DNA of 64,000 bases. It comes from Cladocopium goreaui. Its lineage: Eukaryota; Sar; Dinophyceae; Suessiales; Symbiodiniaceae. This document shows, one piece after another, positions 1 through 11,206 of this stretch (the first letter of the stretch is position 1; every line of letters starts with the position of its first letter). The notes beneath the pieces are model-generated. The model saw only the letters and a list, made by a program, of their open reading frames with translations. It did not search any database and was not told the origin of the DNA. The DNA is taken from assembly GCA_947184155.2 (NCBI GenBank), contig CAMXCT020000371.1, positions 196,954-260,953 of the forward strand. Direction: 5' to 3'. A program made the translations under genes and the position numbers.

Positions 1-139
1 GTCATATTGGCTACTCAAACGGTACCACCCCAATCAAACATCCCATTGGTTTCATCCAGACTTAACACTAAACATCTGCGTCATCTGAATTCAGATTATT
101 GGAAAATCACAGGTCCCCAACATTCCCCAAGCATTTGGT
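1..139. other. No feature recognised
   Basis: AT-rich non-coding DNA ahead of the first MITE. A short open frame here runs into the MITE and shows no coding character. Confidence 0.5.
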
Positions 140-265
140 TTACCCTCTGGCAAACAAACACAACTATGGAAAAACATCGTTTTTTATGGGTAAATCAACT
201 ATTTCGACTGGGCCATGGCTTCTATGTCGCAAACTGTTAGTTTAGATTAGTTTATCAGAGGGTAA
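140..265. mobile_element. MITE-A copy 1
   Basis: It begins taccctctgg and ends with a slightly degenerate cagagggta. The interior has the family's 'atgggtaaatcaactatttc' block followed by 'gactgggccatgg', shared with the copy near 38.7 kb. The right arm has drifted ('tttatcagagggta'). Confidence 0.75.
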
Positions 266-296
266 GGTCAAATTTTCTTCGGCCCATAGATTTGCC

Positions 297-410
297 ATGC
301 CTTTCCGAGAGGTGTTGCAGCAACTGCTCACCGTGATGGCCATTTTGGGCACGGTGACCTTCATCGTGCAGCTGGGCGGTGCGGCAAACGCCGCGATTTT
401 AGAGGGGTTG
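297..410 (+). CDS. Candidate exon with a hydrophobic helix
   Basis: A GC-rich island in AT-rich DNA is open in one frame from an ATG. It encodes an amphipathic start (FREVLQQLLTVM) followed by a hydrophobic stretch (AILGTVTFIVQLGG) that could span a membrane. A possible acceptor (catag) lies just upstream. The family is not recognised. It may belong to the same membrane-protein gene as the channel-like exon about 600 bp downstream, which is inference from proximity and strand. The 3' boundary is not fixed. Confidence 0.4.
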
Positions 411-449
411 GTTGCACGTAGGCGGTGGCAACATGTCCATGGAGACTTT

Positions 450-477
450 CATATATATATATAATTATATATATATG
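450..477. repeat. TA microsatellite
   Basis: Two TA runs separated by 'aat'. Confidence 0.9.
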
Positions 478-594
478 CTGGTTGGTGGTTTGGAACATTT
501 TTTTATTTTCCATTTCATATCTGGGATAATATCCTTCCCACTGACGAACTTTTTATATTTTTCAAGATGGTTAAAACGTTAAAACCACCAAGCA
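477..594. repeat. Dispersed repeat C, copy 1
   Basis: It shares 'ggttggtggtttggaacatt', 'ctgacgaact' and 'ttttcaagatggttaaaac' in the same order and spacing with a second copy near 8.8 kb. No terminal inverted repeat was identified. It is probably a short interspersed or non-autonomous element. Confidence 0.7.
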
Positions 595-851
595 GTTCTC
601 CATTGAAACGGCCAGCCATTGGGTGTAACGTGGTGTAACTGCCATAGATGGACGATGAAATCCACCCCCGGTGGACAAAAAGATCAACCCCTGAACGCAG
701 AGGAAGCTACTTGTACTGTATATAGACTTCTGTTCAACATTGAAACTTGGGGTGTTGGGTTTTTTTTACTTGGTAAATGTAGGGTTTGATTTTTGTGTCC
801 ATCTTCCCGTTAATCACACCCTTTCAGAAAATGAACCTCTTACCGGGTGGG
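595..851. other. Intronic/intergenic, nothing recognised
   Basis: AT-rich sequence without an open frame of coding character. Confidence 0.4.
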
Positions 852-957
852 GTGGAAAACGGTCGTTGCCATGTTTGCTTCAAGTTTACCACAGGGTCTA
901 GTAGAACATGTAGAACCCCTCCCAGAGCAGTTTTGTTACATGCTGACCCGGCCATCA
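852..957 (+). CDS. Candidate exon before the channel-like exon
   Basis: One forward frame reads KTVVAMFASSLPQGLV followed by HVEPLPEQFCYMLTRPSWG, with coding-like composition. It ends against a cccag acceptor for the next exon, so an intron would have to be very short or absent and the two islands may be alternatives. The frame choice is uncertain. Confidence 0.25.
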
Positions 958-978
958 TGGGGTTGCTTCGAGTCCCAG

Positions 979-1080
979 GATCCTGAATATGATCATTGCG
1001 ATTTACAGCAACGAGTATGGCCGCCTGGAAATGGAATCCGATCTGCTCTTCCAACGAGACCCTCGGCGAGTGGAGACGAG
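979..1080 (+). CDS. Exon resembling an ion-channel S6 helix and linker
   Basis: After a tcccag|g acceptor, the frame reads ILNMIIAIYSNEYGRLEMES and then DLLFQRDPRR. An asparagine followed by a hydrophobic IIAI segment, then a polar NEY and a charged linker, is the usual look of the last transmembrane helix (S6) and its cytoplasmic extension in voltage-gated, TRP or polycystin-type cation channels. Those families are common in dinoflagellates. No pore loop was found nearby, and the exon is too short to choose a subfamily. A GT at about 1070 (cga|gtggag) is a possible donor. Confidence 0.5.
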
Positions 1081-1584
1081 TGATCCCAAATCGGCAATTC
1101 CCAAATCGGCGAATGGAAATAGGTCCCTTTTTTGAATTCTTTTTCAGTGCATTGGGAGCCACGAAGACGGCGATTTTTTGCCTTTGCTTCCGAGGAGCGG
1201 GCGAAGTATTGCTGCAATTGCTTGTGCCCCGATGGAGATGAGATCTTACATTACGGCGTCCAAAGAAATTGTGACCCAAAAAATCGGCAGTAGTACTCTC
1301 AAGTGACTCAAGTATATAATATTGTCTGTAGATGTCTGTATTATATATGGTATTGCTGCAATCTTTGGAAAACTGACATGACTGCCCAGGACATCACCAT
1401 GTTCAAGAGGAAAATCATCTAGACTAGACATCCTTTTTAAAAAGCCAGCCATGTAGAACGGGGGGTCCTTTTGGTTTGGCCCAAGTCGCCCAGCGGGTCA
1501 GATGGGTCAGTCATGTTTCCAACCAATTTGTTGGTCAAAACACGGGTGGATTCTCCATATTTTCTCGAGATTTCCTCCCTTTTA
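1081..1584. other. Probable intron with an unclear island
   Basis: A weak GC-rich island around 1149-1255 follows a ttctttttcag acceptor-like string, but two forward frames are about equally open. It may be another exon of the channel-like gene. The remainder shows nothing recognisable. Confidence 0.3.
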
Positions 1585-1694
1585 ATCATTGGATTGGTCT
1601 AAGAGTCTAAGGGAAAATTTACCGGAAACCATAGATTTTCCCATTAAGTATGGGGCTTTCCTGTAGATTTTCCCTTAAACCAATCCATTGATTT
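1585..1694. mobile_element. MITE-B copy 1
   Basis: The left arm (ggattggtctaag...gggaaaatttacc) and right arm (gattttcccttaaaccaatcc) are inverted copies. They define a second fold-back family found at five places in this window. Confidence 0.75.
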
Positions 1695-1708
1695 AAAGGT
1701 TTTTCCTC

Positions 1709-1870
1709 ATGAGCACCATGTTCCGATGTGACTTCACCGGGAGATTTGAGCGTGATTTGACCGTGCCATGCCCTGGACCGCACCTCGAGGCTTGGAATGC
1801 AAAAGCTGCGCTCCCGAAACTGTTGCCTTCGGATGGCCGTGCGCATCGCTGTGCTCCTGGGTTCCCGAAT
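1709..1870 (+). CDS. Weak candidate exon
   Basis: A GC-rich island directly after a MITE-B copy has two overlapping forward frames open. One reads RFERDLTVPCPGPHLEAW, the other CCLRMAVRIAVLLG. It is not recognised. Confidence 0.2.
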
Positions 1871-2109
1871 GACAAAGCGAATACCCCAACCCGGTTACCA
1901 ATGTTTCATTCTGCGGTATGATAAACCATACCCAAGAGGGGTGTTGCTTATATTTGTTATGTCTATTGGGTTTGCCTCAAAGATTAGTTGATAGATACAA
2001 TGATCAGACTCATTGTCATCATAGTTGACAGACTCCCCTACCAGTGTGAGTAGCTCGTCATTGTGCCCTCGCTGCGAATCAAAAACTGGATGAAACGACG
2101 TGACCGGCA

Positions 2110-2196
2110 ATCAATGGATTGGTTGAAGAGAAAACCCTACAAGGCCCTGGCTTTTACCCCCAAATATGGGGGTTTCTGTACATTTTCCCTTAACAA
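2110..2196. mobile_element. MITE-B copy 2, degraded
   Basis: It opens with tcaatggattggttgaag and carries the internal 'cattttcccttaa' of the family, but the right terminal ccaatccattga is lost. Confidence 0.6.
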
Positions 2197-2235
2197 TACT
2201 GAGAGGCAAGGTGTGGTCGCCCAGATTCTTTGAGG

Positions 2236-2335
2236 ATATTATGCTCTGCGGGCGCTATTCTGCTCTTCATCTTCTTCCCTAGTGCCATGCTCAGCACAAG
2301 CTTTTGGTGTTTCCCTTGGAACACCTTGGTGAAAT
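2236..2335 (+). CDS. Weak candidate exon, hydrophobic
   Basis: The open frame encodes AGAILLFIFFPSAMLST, a possible membrane helix. There is no homology recognition and the boundaries are unknown. Confidence 0.2.
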
Positions 2336-2654
2336 GTGGGTTACTGGATCACTTTTGCCATAAAATGGAGGAAGATCAACATGTTGCGGCGAAAGTGGTC
2401 ATGCAAACTGTTAGCCTAGGGCTAGGTATGCCACTTTGGCCACGAATTGCGACTTTTCTCAAAGGATCTGAGCCATGGAAAATCTTGGTGTGAATCATCT
2501 TGAAGACATCCCCTCCCATGTGTAGATATTCAAAGTAATGATAAAATTTTCGATGAGAGAACTATCCCATCCTTTTCTATAAAAACCCCACAGAAACCAT
2601 GGTGGATGTAGGCCATTTACACAGCACCCAGCATGACCGGGCGTGTTTCATAGG
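2336..2654. other. Nothing recognised
   Basis: AT-rich sequence with no repeat or coding pattern that I can support. Confidence 0.4.
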
Positions 2655-2764
2655 ATGGGCCCCACCAGGCGGTGGCGATCCGCTGGTCACCGGCTCCAGT
2701 CCTACGCCTGCGGCAGCGTTTTTGCTCGCAGCGGCACAGGCGATGCCATCGGACCCAGAACGCT
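2655..2764 (+). CDS. Candidate exon, Ala/Pro-rich
   Basis: A sharp GC-rich island has an open frame reading APPGGGDPLVTGSSPTPAAA then FLLAAAQAMPSDPERW. It ends next to a gtgact donor-like string. The low-complexity composition suggests a linker. Function unknown. Confidence 0.3.
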
Positions 2765-4322
2765 GGTGGTGACTGGAACATGGCTGGATTATGACTTTCC
2801 ATATTGGGAGATTGGAATAAAAATAATCCTCCCAAGTGACTTTCGCGTAGATTTTTCAGAGGGATAGGTAAATATACCACCAACCAGCAGAGTTTTACCA
2901 TAGTTCTGGAGATGGTCATCATCAATCCACAGGGATTAAATGGCGCCAAGGATTCCCAGGATTCCCATTGTAACGGCCAAGGATTCCACAGAGAAAATGG
3001 GCGCCATGTGATCCCCAGGAAGGTGAGGCCCCAGCAACCTCCGGATCCCTCCGGATCCCTCCGGATTTGTTTCCGGTCACAACTTCCCGAAAAAGCGCTG
3101 GGAATTGACCCGGACCCCCGGGGATCATTGGTGGATCGTTCTTCCAGGATCGTCCAGGAAGATCCCTAGGCCCGAAAGCATGGTCTCATCCCAGGTCATC
3201 CCAGTTACTGGGAAAACGGCACCGTTTTTCGACGACAAAAAGTCCCTCCAAATGGAGAGCCCAGGAGGGCCCCCTGTTTTCGATAAATTTCGATAACACA
3301 GAAGATCGACCAAGTCACAGGTAGCCAGGTGTCTTTTTTGACAAAAATCCCAGATTCGAAAACCACTTAAGTTACTTAACTTCAATGAAACTGGGAATGC
3401 TGTCAGTTCTGGAGTAGTTCTGTCAGTTATCATCCCAGCAAGGTCGTGGATACGTGGATCATGTGGACCACTGCATCCCAGTTCGTAAGTGGGTTCTATG
3501 TGTCGACTGATTGACAGTTCGTAATGACATAGTAACCACCCTGAAAAAGGTAGAACAGGATCAACTCATAGCTTATAAGTCACTATAATTTAGTACAGTA
3601 AAATACCTGGACTTGAGATACTCAAATCATCTCAAATCAATCCAGTCCTGCTCGGAGTTTTCGTTTCCATTTTGGAGCATAAAGTGGATGGATTCATGGT
3701 ATTCCAGCATGATGGACTAGAGTGACTAGAAGGTAATGGCTTCGACTCATTCAGGTCATGTTACATTGTTTCATTCCCAGCAGCAGGAAGCTGTTGGGTT
3801 TCAATCTCTAGAGGCACGGGGTGTCGCGTTCCTCCTCCTTCCATGTATGCGCAGGGTTCCGGCAGGCCTTGGAACTAGGTGTTGTCTCCACCACTCCCAG
3901 TTGCCCGTCTCCCAGATGTAGTTTCCGAGATGTTGTCTCCCAGTTGCCTCCAAGGTTCCACTTCTTTTTAGTTGTCTTCCACTGGTCACCCAATTCCCAG
4001 TTGTATCCCAATTGTTCTCCCCTTGCCTTCGACTCTCCCACCACTCCACCGAAGAATGGCTTCCAATCGGCTTCCCCTTCTTTCCCAGTTGCCAGATGTG
4101 TCCCTTAGCAATCTGAAACCGTCCTACTGGCTTGCAAAGCTGGGCTAATATCATTTCATTCATTTTACTGGGTTAGCACTTTTCAAAAATCCATCCGCCC
4201 ATAAACTGAACGGATTCTTAAGGTTCTGTCAACTACCATATGATAGCTCTGTTTACTATCATGTACTTGACAGATCTCCATCCCAAATGTCAGTGCACTG
4301 ATCTAAACTGAATGAACCACAG
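2765..4322. other. Repeat-poor stretch; small 11-bp repeat
   Basis: Around 3039-3067 an 11-bp unit (ctccggatccc) occurs about three times. Several short open frames on both strands lack coding character. Otherwise nothing recognised. Confidence 0.5.
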
Positions 4323-4382
4323 ACAGCCCTGGGGACCCTGGGGACCCTGGGGACCCTGGGGACCGTGGGGACCCTCGGGACC
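4323..4382. repeat. 9-bp minisatellite (ccctgggga)
   Basis: Six to seven near-identical units. Both strands remain open across it because the unit is a multiple of three, so collagen-like translations (GPQGPQ) are artefacts. Confidence 0.9.
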
Positions 4383-4938
4383 GGACAGGTGGGAATGCAA
4401 GCTTTGATGATGCACAGCGAATGGTTTGCCGTGGGCCGCAGTGGTGCTGAAGGACCACGCGAGGAGCATTTCCTGTGGCACCTCGAGCGCGGTGGAACCG
4501 GGAACTGTGGAACGGTGTTCCAGTGAACGAAACAATGGTTACTGTAGGGTGATAGGGTAGACTGGGATTATCACAGCAATATCATGGAATATTTCATGGG
4601 GTTGTCTTGGAATGGACCTCAAAATTACCCAAAGAATTAGTCATAGGGAAAAGATGGGTGTGGGTGAACATGGGAGCAATTTTGAGAGCTACATGGGGAT
4701 GGGAAGTAGAGGATGTGGGAAACCATCACGTGATGCCACATCTATTGCCACTATGCCATAGTCTCCAAAATTTTCGATCATGGCATGGCATATGGGTGCC
4801 CATATGTCGCAAAAACAGTAACCCCTATGATTGCCATAATTATCGAATCATGTTCCCATAGTATCATATAGTATCCTATTCAATTATTCATATAGTATCC
4901 AGTTACATCCAACCCGTAACGGTATCCCATAATTCTTG
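4383..4938. other. Nothing recognised
   Basis: A GC-richer patch at 4390-4510 is not clearly coding in any frame. The rest is AT-rich. Confidence 0.4.
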
Positions 4939-5052
4939 GCTAAGTTGGTGCAAATAACTCCAATTTCACTATGGTTTATTGTAGATATATCTATACTTAA
5001 TGTGGTTTATAAACCAACAAACATCACTGGGGGGGGGCACCACTTTGTACAT
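4939..5052. repeat. Dispersed repeat D, uninterrupted copy
   Basis: It starts gctaagttggtgcaaataac and ends with 'aaaccaacaaacatcactgg' plus a G-run and 'caccactttgta'. A second copy at 22.7 kb matches at both ends but carries an insertion in the middle, so this copy shows the pre-insertion state. Confidence 0.8.
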
Positions 5053-5436
5053 AGAGCCGCCTTGTAGGGCCCTGAAAAGAATTCCGACCCGAGGATCGTG
5101 CGCCGCTGTGAGCAGCGTGACGGGAGTCGGTGTCCACGGAGGCTGTTGGATTTTTTGGGGTTGAGATCCCCTACAATGGTGAAACAAACCACTGATTTTC
5201 ATATTCACCCTATTAAAATTACGAAAGCCAGCTAGCTGGCTAGTTGCTGTTTGCGAACGAAGTGAGAATAGGGGGTGTGGGGGGGGGGGTTGCCGAAAGG
5301 GAACGAAATCTCGCCGTGCCCCTGTGTTGAGCGCCAGAAAACGGAGCATTTTGCTGGATTATGTACCACTAGGTAATTTGCTGACGGTGGGGTATCGATT
5401 CCCCCTAGGTCCGCCTTTTTGGTGGCCGGAGAGACC
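5053..5436. other. Unresolved GC-richer stretch
   Basis: A possible coding island at 5060-5160 and a G10 run near 5279. No frame is convincing. Confidence 0.3.
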
Positions 5437-6790
5437 ATGAGGATGTATTGGAAAATACAATGAAACTGCAGGAAAACATGATAACGATCAGAGGAAATCG
5501 TACAAAATCCCCTGGAAAACGGACGAAAACGGAGCGAATGCTAGGAACAAACCATGGAAAATCCCTTGGAAAATGGAGGAAACCGGAGCGAATGCTAGGC
5601 GTAAACCATGACGATGCAGTAAACACGCTGGAAAAATACAGTGAAAGTGCAGGAAAATGTGATAACAACGAGAGGAAATGGTGCAAAAAGGATCGGAAAA
5701 TGAAGGAGTCAGGTAAAACTCCTGGATTAATATTAATATTGAAAAGGTATGAAAATGCAGGAAACCAGAGGAAATGGTGCAAAAACCTATGGAGGAAAGA
5801 GGTGAAAATGATAGGAAACATGTAGTAAAAAAATGCTGGACAAAACATATTGAAAACCCACGAAGAGGATGTATTCGAAAATACAATGAAACTTGAGGAA
5901 AACATGATAACGATCAGAGGAAAATGCTAGGAACAAACCATGCAAAATCTGTTGGAACATGGAGGAAACCGGAGTGACTGCTAGGAACAAACTATGACGA
6001 TGCAGTAAACATGTTGGAAAAAGACAGTGAAAGTGCAGGAAAATGCGATAACAACCAGAGGAAATGGTGCAAAAACGATCGGAAAAATCAAGGAGACGGG
6101 TAAAACTCTTGGAAAAATACATTGAAAATGCAGCAAACCAGAGGAAATGGTGCAAAAAGGAGACGGGTAAAAATCTTGGAAAAATAGATTAAAAATGCAT
6201 GAATAGATTGAAAACCGACGAAGAGGATATAGAAACTGCAGGAAAACATGATAACAATCAGAGGAAATCGTGCAAAATCCACTGGAAAATGCTGGAAAGA
6301 TACAGTGAAGGAAAATGTGATAACAACCTAGCAGGAAAATGTGATAACAACCAGAATAAAGGGTGCAAAATTTGTTGGAACATGGAGGAAACCGGAGCGA
6401 CTGCTAGGAACAAACTATGACGATGCAGTAAACATGCTGGAAAAATACAGTGAAAGTGCAGGAAAATGCGATAACAACCAGAGGAAATGGTGCAAAAACG
6501 ATCGGAAACTGAAGGAGACGGGTAAAACTCTTGGAAAAATATATTGAAAATGCATGAAATGCAGGAAGCGAGAGGAAATGGTACAAAAAGCCATAGAGGA
6601 AAGCAGTGAAAATGGTAGGAAGCATGTAATTAAAAAAACTGGATAAAACACAGTGAAAATCTACAAAAGAGAAGAAAGTAACCACAGGAAATGGTAGAAA
6701 AAGCAGTGGAAACTGGAAGAAAAGTTGTGACAATATTAGGAAAACGGTGTACAAGCTAGGAAATGCTTGTAACAACTAGAGGAAACGATG
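5437..6790. repeat. Purine-rich degenerate satellite
   Basis: About 1.35 kb built from recurring blocks such as 'gaggaaatggtgcaaaaa', 'gaaaatgcaggaaaacatga' and 'atgacgatgcagtaaacatg'. The last block recurs near 5610, 6000 and 6425, giving a higher-order period of roughly 390-420 bp. The + strand is strongly purine-biased. Long open frames on the minus strand (FSSIFL-like) are translations of the repeat, not genes. Confidence 0.85.
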
Positions 6791-8795
6791 TAGAAAACAG
6801 TACAACATGGAGGACACGCGTGAACATGCTAGGAGGCATGTAACATGTTAGAAAAATACAGTGAAAACCAAGGAAAGTGTTATAACTAAAAATGCTTTAA
6901 ACATATAGTGAAAACCAAGACAATGTTAACGAGCGGAAACGTTGAGCAGGAAATCCGATTTGGTTTCTGTAGATAATGTTAGATGATGAGCAATGTAGTT
7001 TGGTGATAGGAAATAGTGGCTGACTCGCGTACAAGACATTGCCATGAAACCTTGGAGCAAGATGCGGATGGTATAGGAAAAAAGATGTATGAGTTGTAAG
7101 ATTTTAGGAGTTGCATGGGAAAATTGGTTTCATGGTAATCTGTGTGAAGTTAGAAAAGTGTGATTTCGTTCACAGAGTAAGAAAAATAAATACAATCTGC
7201 AGATTAGAGTATTTATAATGCTTAAAGCTGTTTGACGTTTTTTGGTGCCTCCCTGATTCTGGTAGTTTTGTGATAAGAACTACAAAAACGATCTACTGGT
7301 AAACGGAAGGAATAGTCTTTCCGGTTTAGAACTGAGTCGACTGTCAAGTGATGCATAGGCTCCAGGCCTCTGGTTATTGTCACAAAGCATTGGAATGAAG
7401 ATTGCGCCCAGGAGCCACCTAGGTTAGGAGACAAATGCTGTAATATCATTGTAAGAGGCCGTACTGAGAAGGCTGAAACAGAACTAAAAGTGAATCTTGT
7501 ACTAAAACATCGAGAAAGAATTTGAATCTTCTAATGGCAATGACGGGAATGATATGCATCTGTACGTCCGTGATAGTATGTGTGCCTTTTAAAAGGGATG
7601 TTTGGCGAGTGTGATAGCTGAGAAGATTTTCCGGGATGCCAAACAATTATCTCTATCGATGTCAGGGATGATGCTATTCCGCGACATTTCCTGTAAAATA
7701 TCTATTTTCCAGACCCTTGGGGGGTGGGGGGGGTACCCAGGTCTGTAAATGGCCTAAATATATATACTTTTGATTTGGACTGCGTGTTCGCCACTGTTCT
7801 ATATTTCCCGTGGGTTTTGCATTGTTTTCCTCGATTTTCATTCGTTCTTATACCCTTTCTTACGTATGTTATAATATTGTCTTGGGTTTGCACTGCCCAT
7901 TTTGCGAGTAGAGCTATGTTTTGATTTCTCACCGTACGGCCAAAATGTTGCGGAACTTCGCGGAGAAGCATGGACCACGATTCTGGGGAGAAAACAATTT
8001 AGACTGTGAGAGGTCACATGACCACTGTTCACACAAAAAAGCGGGTATTATTTATCTACAATAGGTGGGAGCAAACTTGCGCTGTTTTAAGATAAATGAG
8101 CAACCAAAGGCGGATTTACGGAACTTGAGATAGAACTTTTCACAATGCCGCAGTACATTGTAGGAAACATATTTGGATATAGAAGTTACAAAATCGTGGA
8201 GTTTACCCTAAAAAGGTCCATTTAATGATTGGAAAATTATGACCCGATAGCAATTGTTGATGTTGGGGCGCTTCATGTTTGAGCCATGCCATATGGATGA
8301 GGTGGAGTTTCACGCGCCCCCGCGCGAGTCAAAAAGCAAGCGCTGGCTTTCGTTCACCCCTTCTCAGGTCTATTCAACACCAGTAAATATTAATATATAT
8401 ATATATGAATAACCACTATGATTAATCTCACCCCCCTATTAAACACCCCTTTTTTTACCATTGAGGTGTTGAATATGAACGGGGGATGGGAGTGAACTGT
8501 ACCCCATGAGTTGCGATCGCAACTGGCTGGTGGAATAAGACTATTACAACTCAGTTACAAATGGTGAAACACGGAATTTGTAGGCATTTAACTCTTCAAG
8601 ATGGTGGTTTAACATAGTTTAACCGCTTTAACCATGTAAAACTGATGATATCAGCGGGACATTTTGTGGGGAATGGGTTGTTGATGGGGGGTATAATAGG
8701 GAAATATGTTTAGACAAGGTGCTGCCGCAGATCCTTTGCTAAGTTCGTAAACCGTTGGTAACTATTGGTATTACCGTATGCTGATCTATTATGAT
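6791..8795. other. AT-rich, gene-free
   Basis: The trailing edge of the satellite fades out by about 6950. G-runs occur at 7719-7733 and a TA tract at 8390-8406. Nothing coding can be supported. Confidence 0.5.
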
Positions 8796-8912
8796 CTGGT
8801 TGGTGGTTTGGAACATTTTTTCTTTTTCCCATCATATTGGGAATGTCATCATCCCAACTGACGAACTCCATCATTTTTCAAGATGGTTAAAACATGTTAT
8901 TGCACCACCACC
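8796..8912. repeat. Dispersed repeat C, copy 2
   Basis: The same ordered blocks as the copy near 0.5 kb, with small indels between them. Confidence 0.7.
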
Positions 8913-10292
8913 ATTAAATCACTATAAGATCCCATTAAATCATCCAATCATCCAACCAGTGATGTAGTGAATAGATCTGCAGGCAGCTGCAAGGCAACTG
9001 ATGTCCGACATCCGCGCCTCGGAGTTGGGGATCAGTGACCAACAGTGACACAGTTGTTGAAGCACAGCACGCAACACTCAATGGGATTAAACCCAATAAA
9101 CCAATAAACAAAGAACATTAAAACATATTAAAAGCAACAGGACTGGAATTCTTCAGTCTAAGCACAGAGAAAACAAGAGAATTGCTTGGTACAGTGGATG
9201 CTTACTAAACGAGGATCTCGGGCGTGCAAACTTGGGAGTTGAGGAATTTAAGCTGCCGACGTTTCCCCTGGCCAAGCACAAAGCGCTTCGTTTGTATCCA
9301 TTCTGAATTGCAATTGCTGGCACAACCTTACCGAAATTGGGAAGTCCATATTTGGATGACATTTCCTCGCAATTCATCTAGTGGCTCACGAGCAGTGGCC
9401 AAAATTATTTGATCATCATGGGGGCCTGGCCCTAATGTCTATTGATATCGTTCGCTTCTTTGAACCCACTACCAAAAGTCGGTTCGAGAAGATAGTTGGT
9501 ATACCCAAGTTTTCCAAGTTGCCTCTTCATTGTTCATAATTAGCTGAACATTGAGTGTATCCACTAGCTAAGTCTGAAAATTACATTTCATCATTTCAAC
9601 TGATTTATTCCAATAGCCTAGATTGATACCCCGGCTGTTGAACGTATTTGATCAATTTGACCTAACTTTCCAATATTATGAAAGGGAGTTACTGTTCAAA
9701 ATCCACTCGTTTCAGTTTTTTTTCCTCCTCATTGGCTCAATATTAGAGTTGTGATCAACGAATCAGCTGACTTTCTCCAATCGCCCAGGAGATCAATTGT
9801 CAGCCTCCGCACCTTGCGCTTCCAAGGCTCCGGAAGGGGCCAATGGGGCTCCATCTTGGGCCGATGGGGCTCCGGGAAACACACAGAAATGGTGACATGG
9901 TGGGAAAAACCATCTGGTTATGACTCAAAAAAACCATGGAAAATCCACCCAGTTTTAAAAAAGGTAAACCGTTAGGTAAACCATCTATTTCTATGGGCAA
10001 TTTTCCATGGCCATATTAAATAACCAGAGGGTAATGCTTGTATCATTTTGCTGTGGATATCATGGTGGTAAAATATGGTAAATTTTTGATGGGGATATAT
10101 GGGGATATAGAAGTGGATGATAACCAAGGATTTCTTTTATGACTTGCGACCTCGCATCGCGTCGCGACTGGAATCATGGGAAGTTGAGGACTACAACAGG
10201 ATGAGAAATAGCCAACGTCTCAGTGGGAGCTGGCAGCCCAAAACGTGGATTCAAGGGAAGGCGAATGTTGGATTGAAGCAACAATGGTGATT
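8913..10292. other. Gene-poor; weak islands
   Basis: Weak GC-rich islands near 9220-9320 and 9785-9880 are open in several frames without recognisable products. No element ends were found. Confidence 0.4.
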
Positions 10293-10387
10293 TACCCTCT
10301 GGTAATTTAACATAGCTATTGAAAATGGCCCATTTCTAGTTGATTTACATACTAAAGATGGCAAACAGTTAGTTTACCAGAGGGGTA
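10293..10387. mobile_element. MITE-A copy 2
   Basis: It runs from taccctctggtaatttaaca to a slightly altered end (accagaggggta). Internal 'gaaaatggcccatttctag' and 'gatttacat' match the family. Confidence 0.8.
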
Positions 10388-10559
10388 CCCATATTTGGGA
10401 ATCTTCACCACCGAGCAAATGGATCCCAAGAAACAAAGTCACAAATTCTCCAGCCCTCGATGAAATTTCAATGAGCTTTGCATCTTTAGACTTTAGACCC
10501 TTTAGATTTTGCATATCAGAAGTTTCGAACTTGTAATTGGAGGATTATTCTCTGATGTG

Positions 10560-10730
10560 AGACGTGCAACCACTATGGATACCATGGGATCGTGCTCCAA
10601 GCAGTCTACTCGATTTGCAGACCATTTGCGAACAGATCTTGAGGACCGAAGATACCTCCCATTTGTCTACGGTTTTTCCTTCGCTTTCCCAGCTTTCGAG
10701 TGTATGAAATTGCCAGGGCTAGGCTACGGA
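10560..10730 (+). CDS. Candidate exon, unknown
   Basis: It lies inside a 121-codon open frame. The more protein-like part reads SKQSTRFADHLRTDLEDRR then YLPFVYGFSFAFPAFECM. Boundaries and family are unknown. Confidence 0.3.
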
Positions 10731-10881
10731 TATCAAAATTGTGGAATTTGTAACCCTCCGATCCAACATTACAATGGACAAGTCCCCATTTTATCGATGA
10801 TTATGCCATATATTTGCCATATTTTAACCCCATTTTTCCATATTTTTTCCGGTGAACTCGTCCGGGGAATCTGACACGCCA

Positions 10882-10968
10882 AACAGGGCGTGTCCGCCGC
10901 GGGGAGCGCCTATGTCTCGAAGAAGAATACGGACCTTGCGGAGAGGCGGCGAAGAACAAAGTGCTGCA
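10882..10968 (+). CDS. Candidate exon next to MITE-A
   Basis: A GC-rich island with an open frame GVSAAGSAYVSKKNTDLAE then RRRRTKC. A MITE-A copy begins within a few bases of its 3' side, so the MITE sits in the flanking intron. Not recognised. Confidence 0.35.
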
Positions 10969-10975
10969 GTAGCAG

Positions 10976-11045
10976 TAGCCTCTGGTAATTTACCCATTAA
11001 ACATGGTGATTTTCCATGGTTTTTTCTATGTTTACCAGAGGGTAT
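10976..11045. mobile_element. MITE-A copy 3, short
   Basis: A 70-bp version running tagcctctggtaatttaccc...gtttaccagagggta. The left-arm centre is deleted. It directly abuts the next copy, sharing the junction TA. Confidence 0.75.
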
Positions 11046-11206
11046 AGCCTCTGGTAATGACTGTTACCATTGGAAAGTGATTTAATGATATTTTATGGTG
11101 ATGAATAGGTATTGAAGCAAGAAATTGATTTACCCATAGAAATATAGATTTACCCATGAGCATGGTGATTTTCCAGTTCGGAAACTGTAAACATTTAGCA
11201 GAGGCT
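11045..11206. mobile_element. MITE-A-like copy 4, abutting copy 3
   Basis: It opens tagcctctggtaatgact and closes 'catttagcagaggcta'. The interior has two 'gatttaccca' blocks and 'gcatggtgattttcca', typical of the family. Confidence 0.6.

Noticed and set aside
330-350. Spliced-leader-like 'ggccattttgggc'
   Set aside because: It only partly resembles the dinoflagellate spliced leader (no ggctcaag follows) and lies inside a coding-like island.
4290-4535. Collagen-like GPQGPQ frame on the minus strand
   Set aside because: An artefact of the 9-bp minisatellite.
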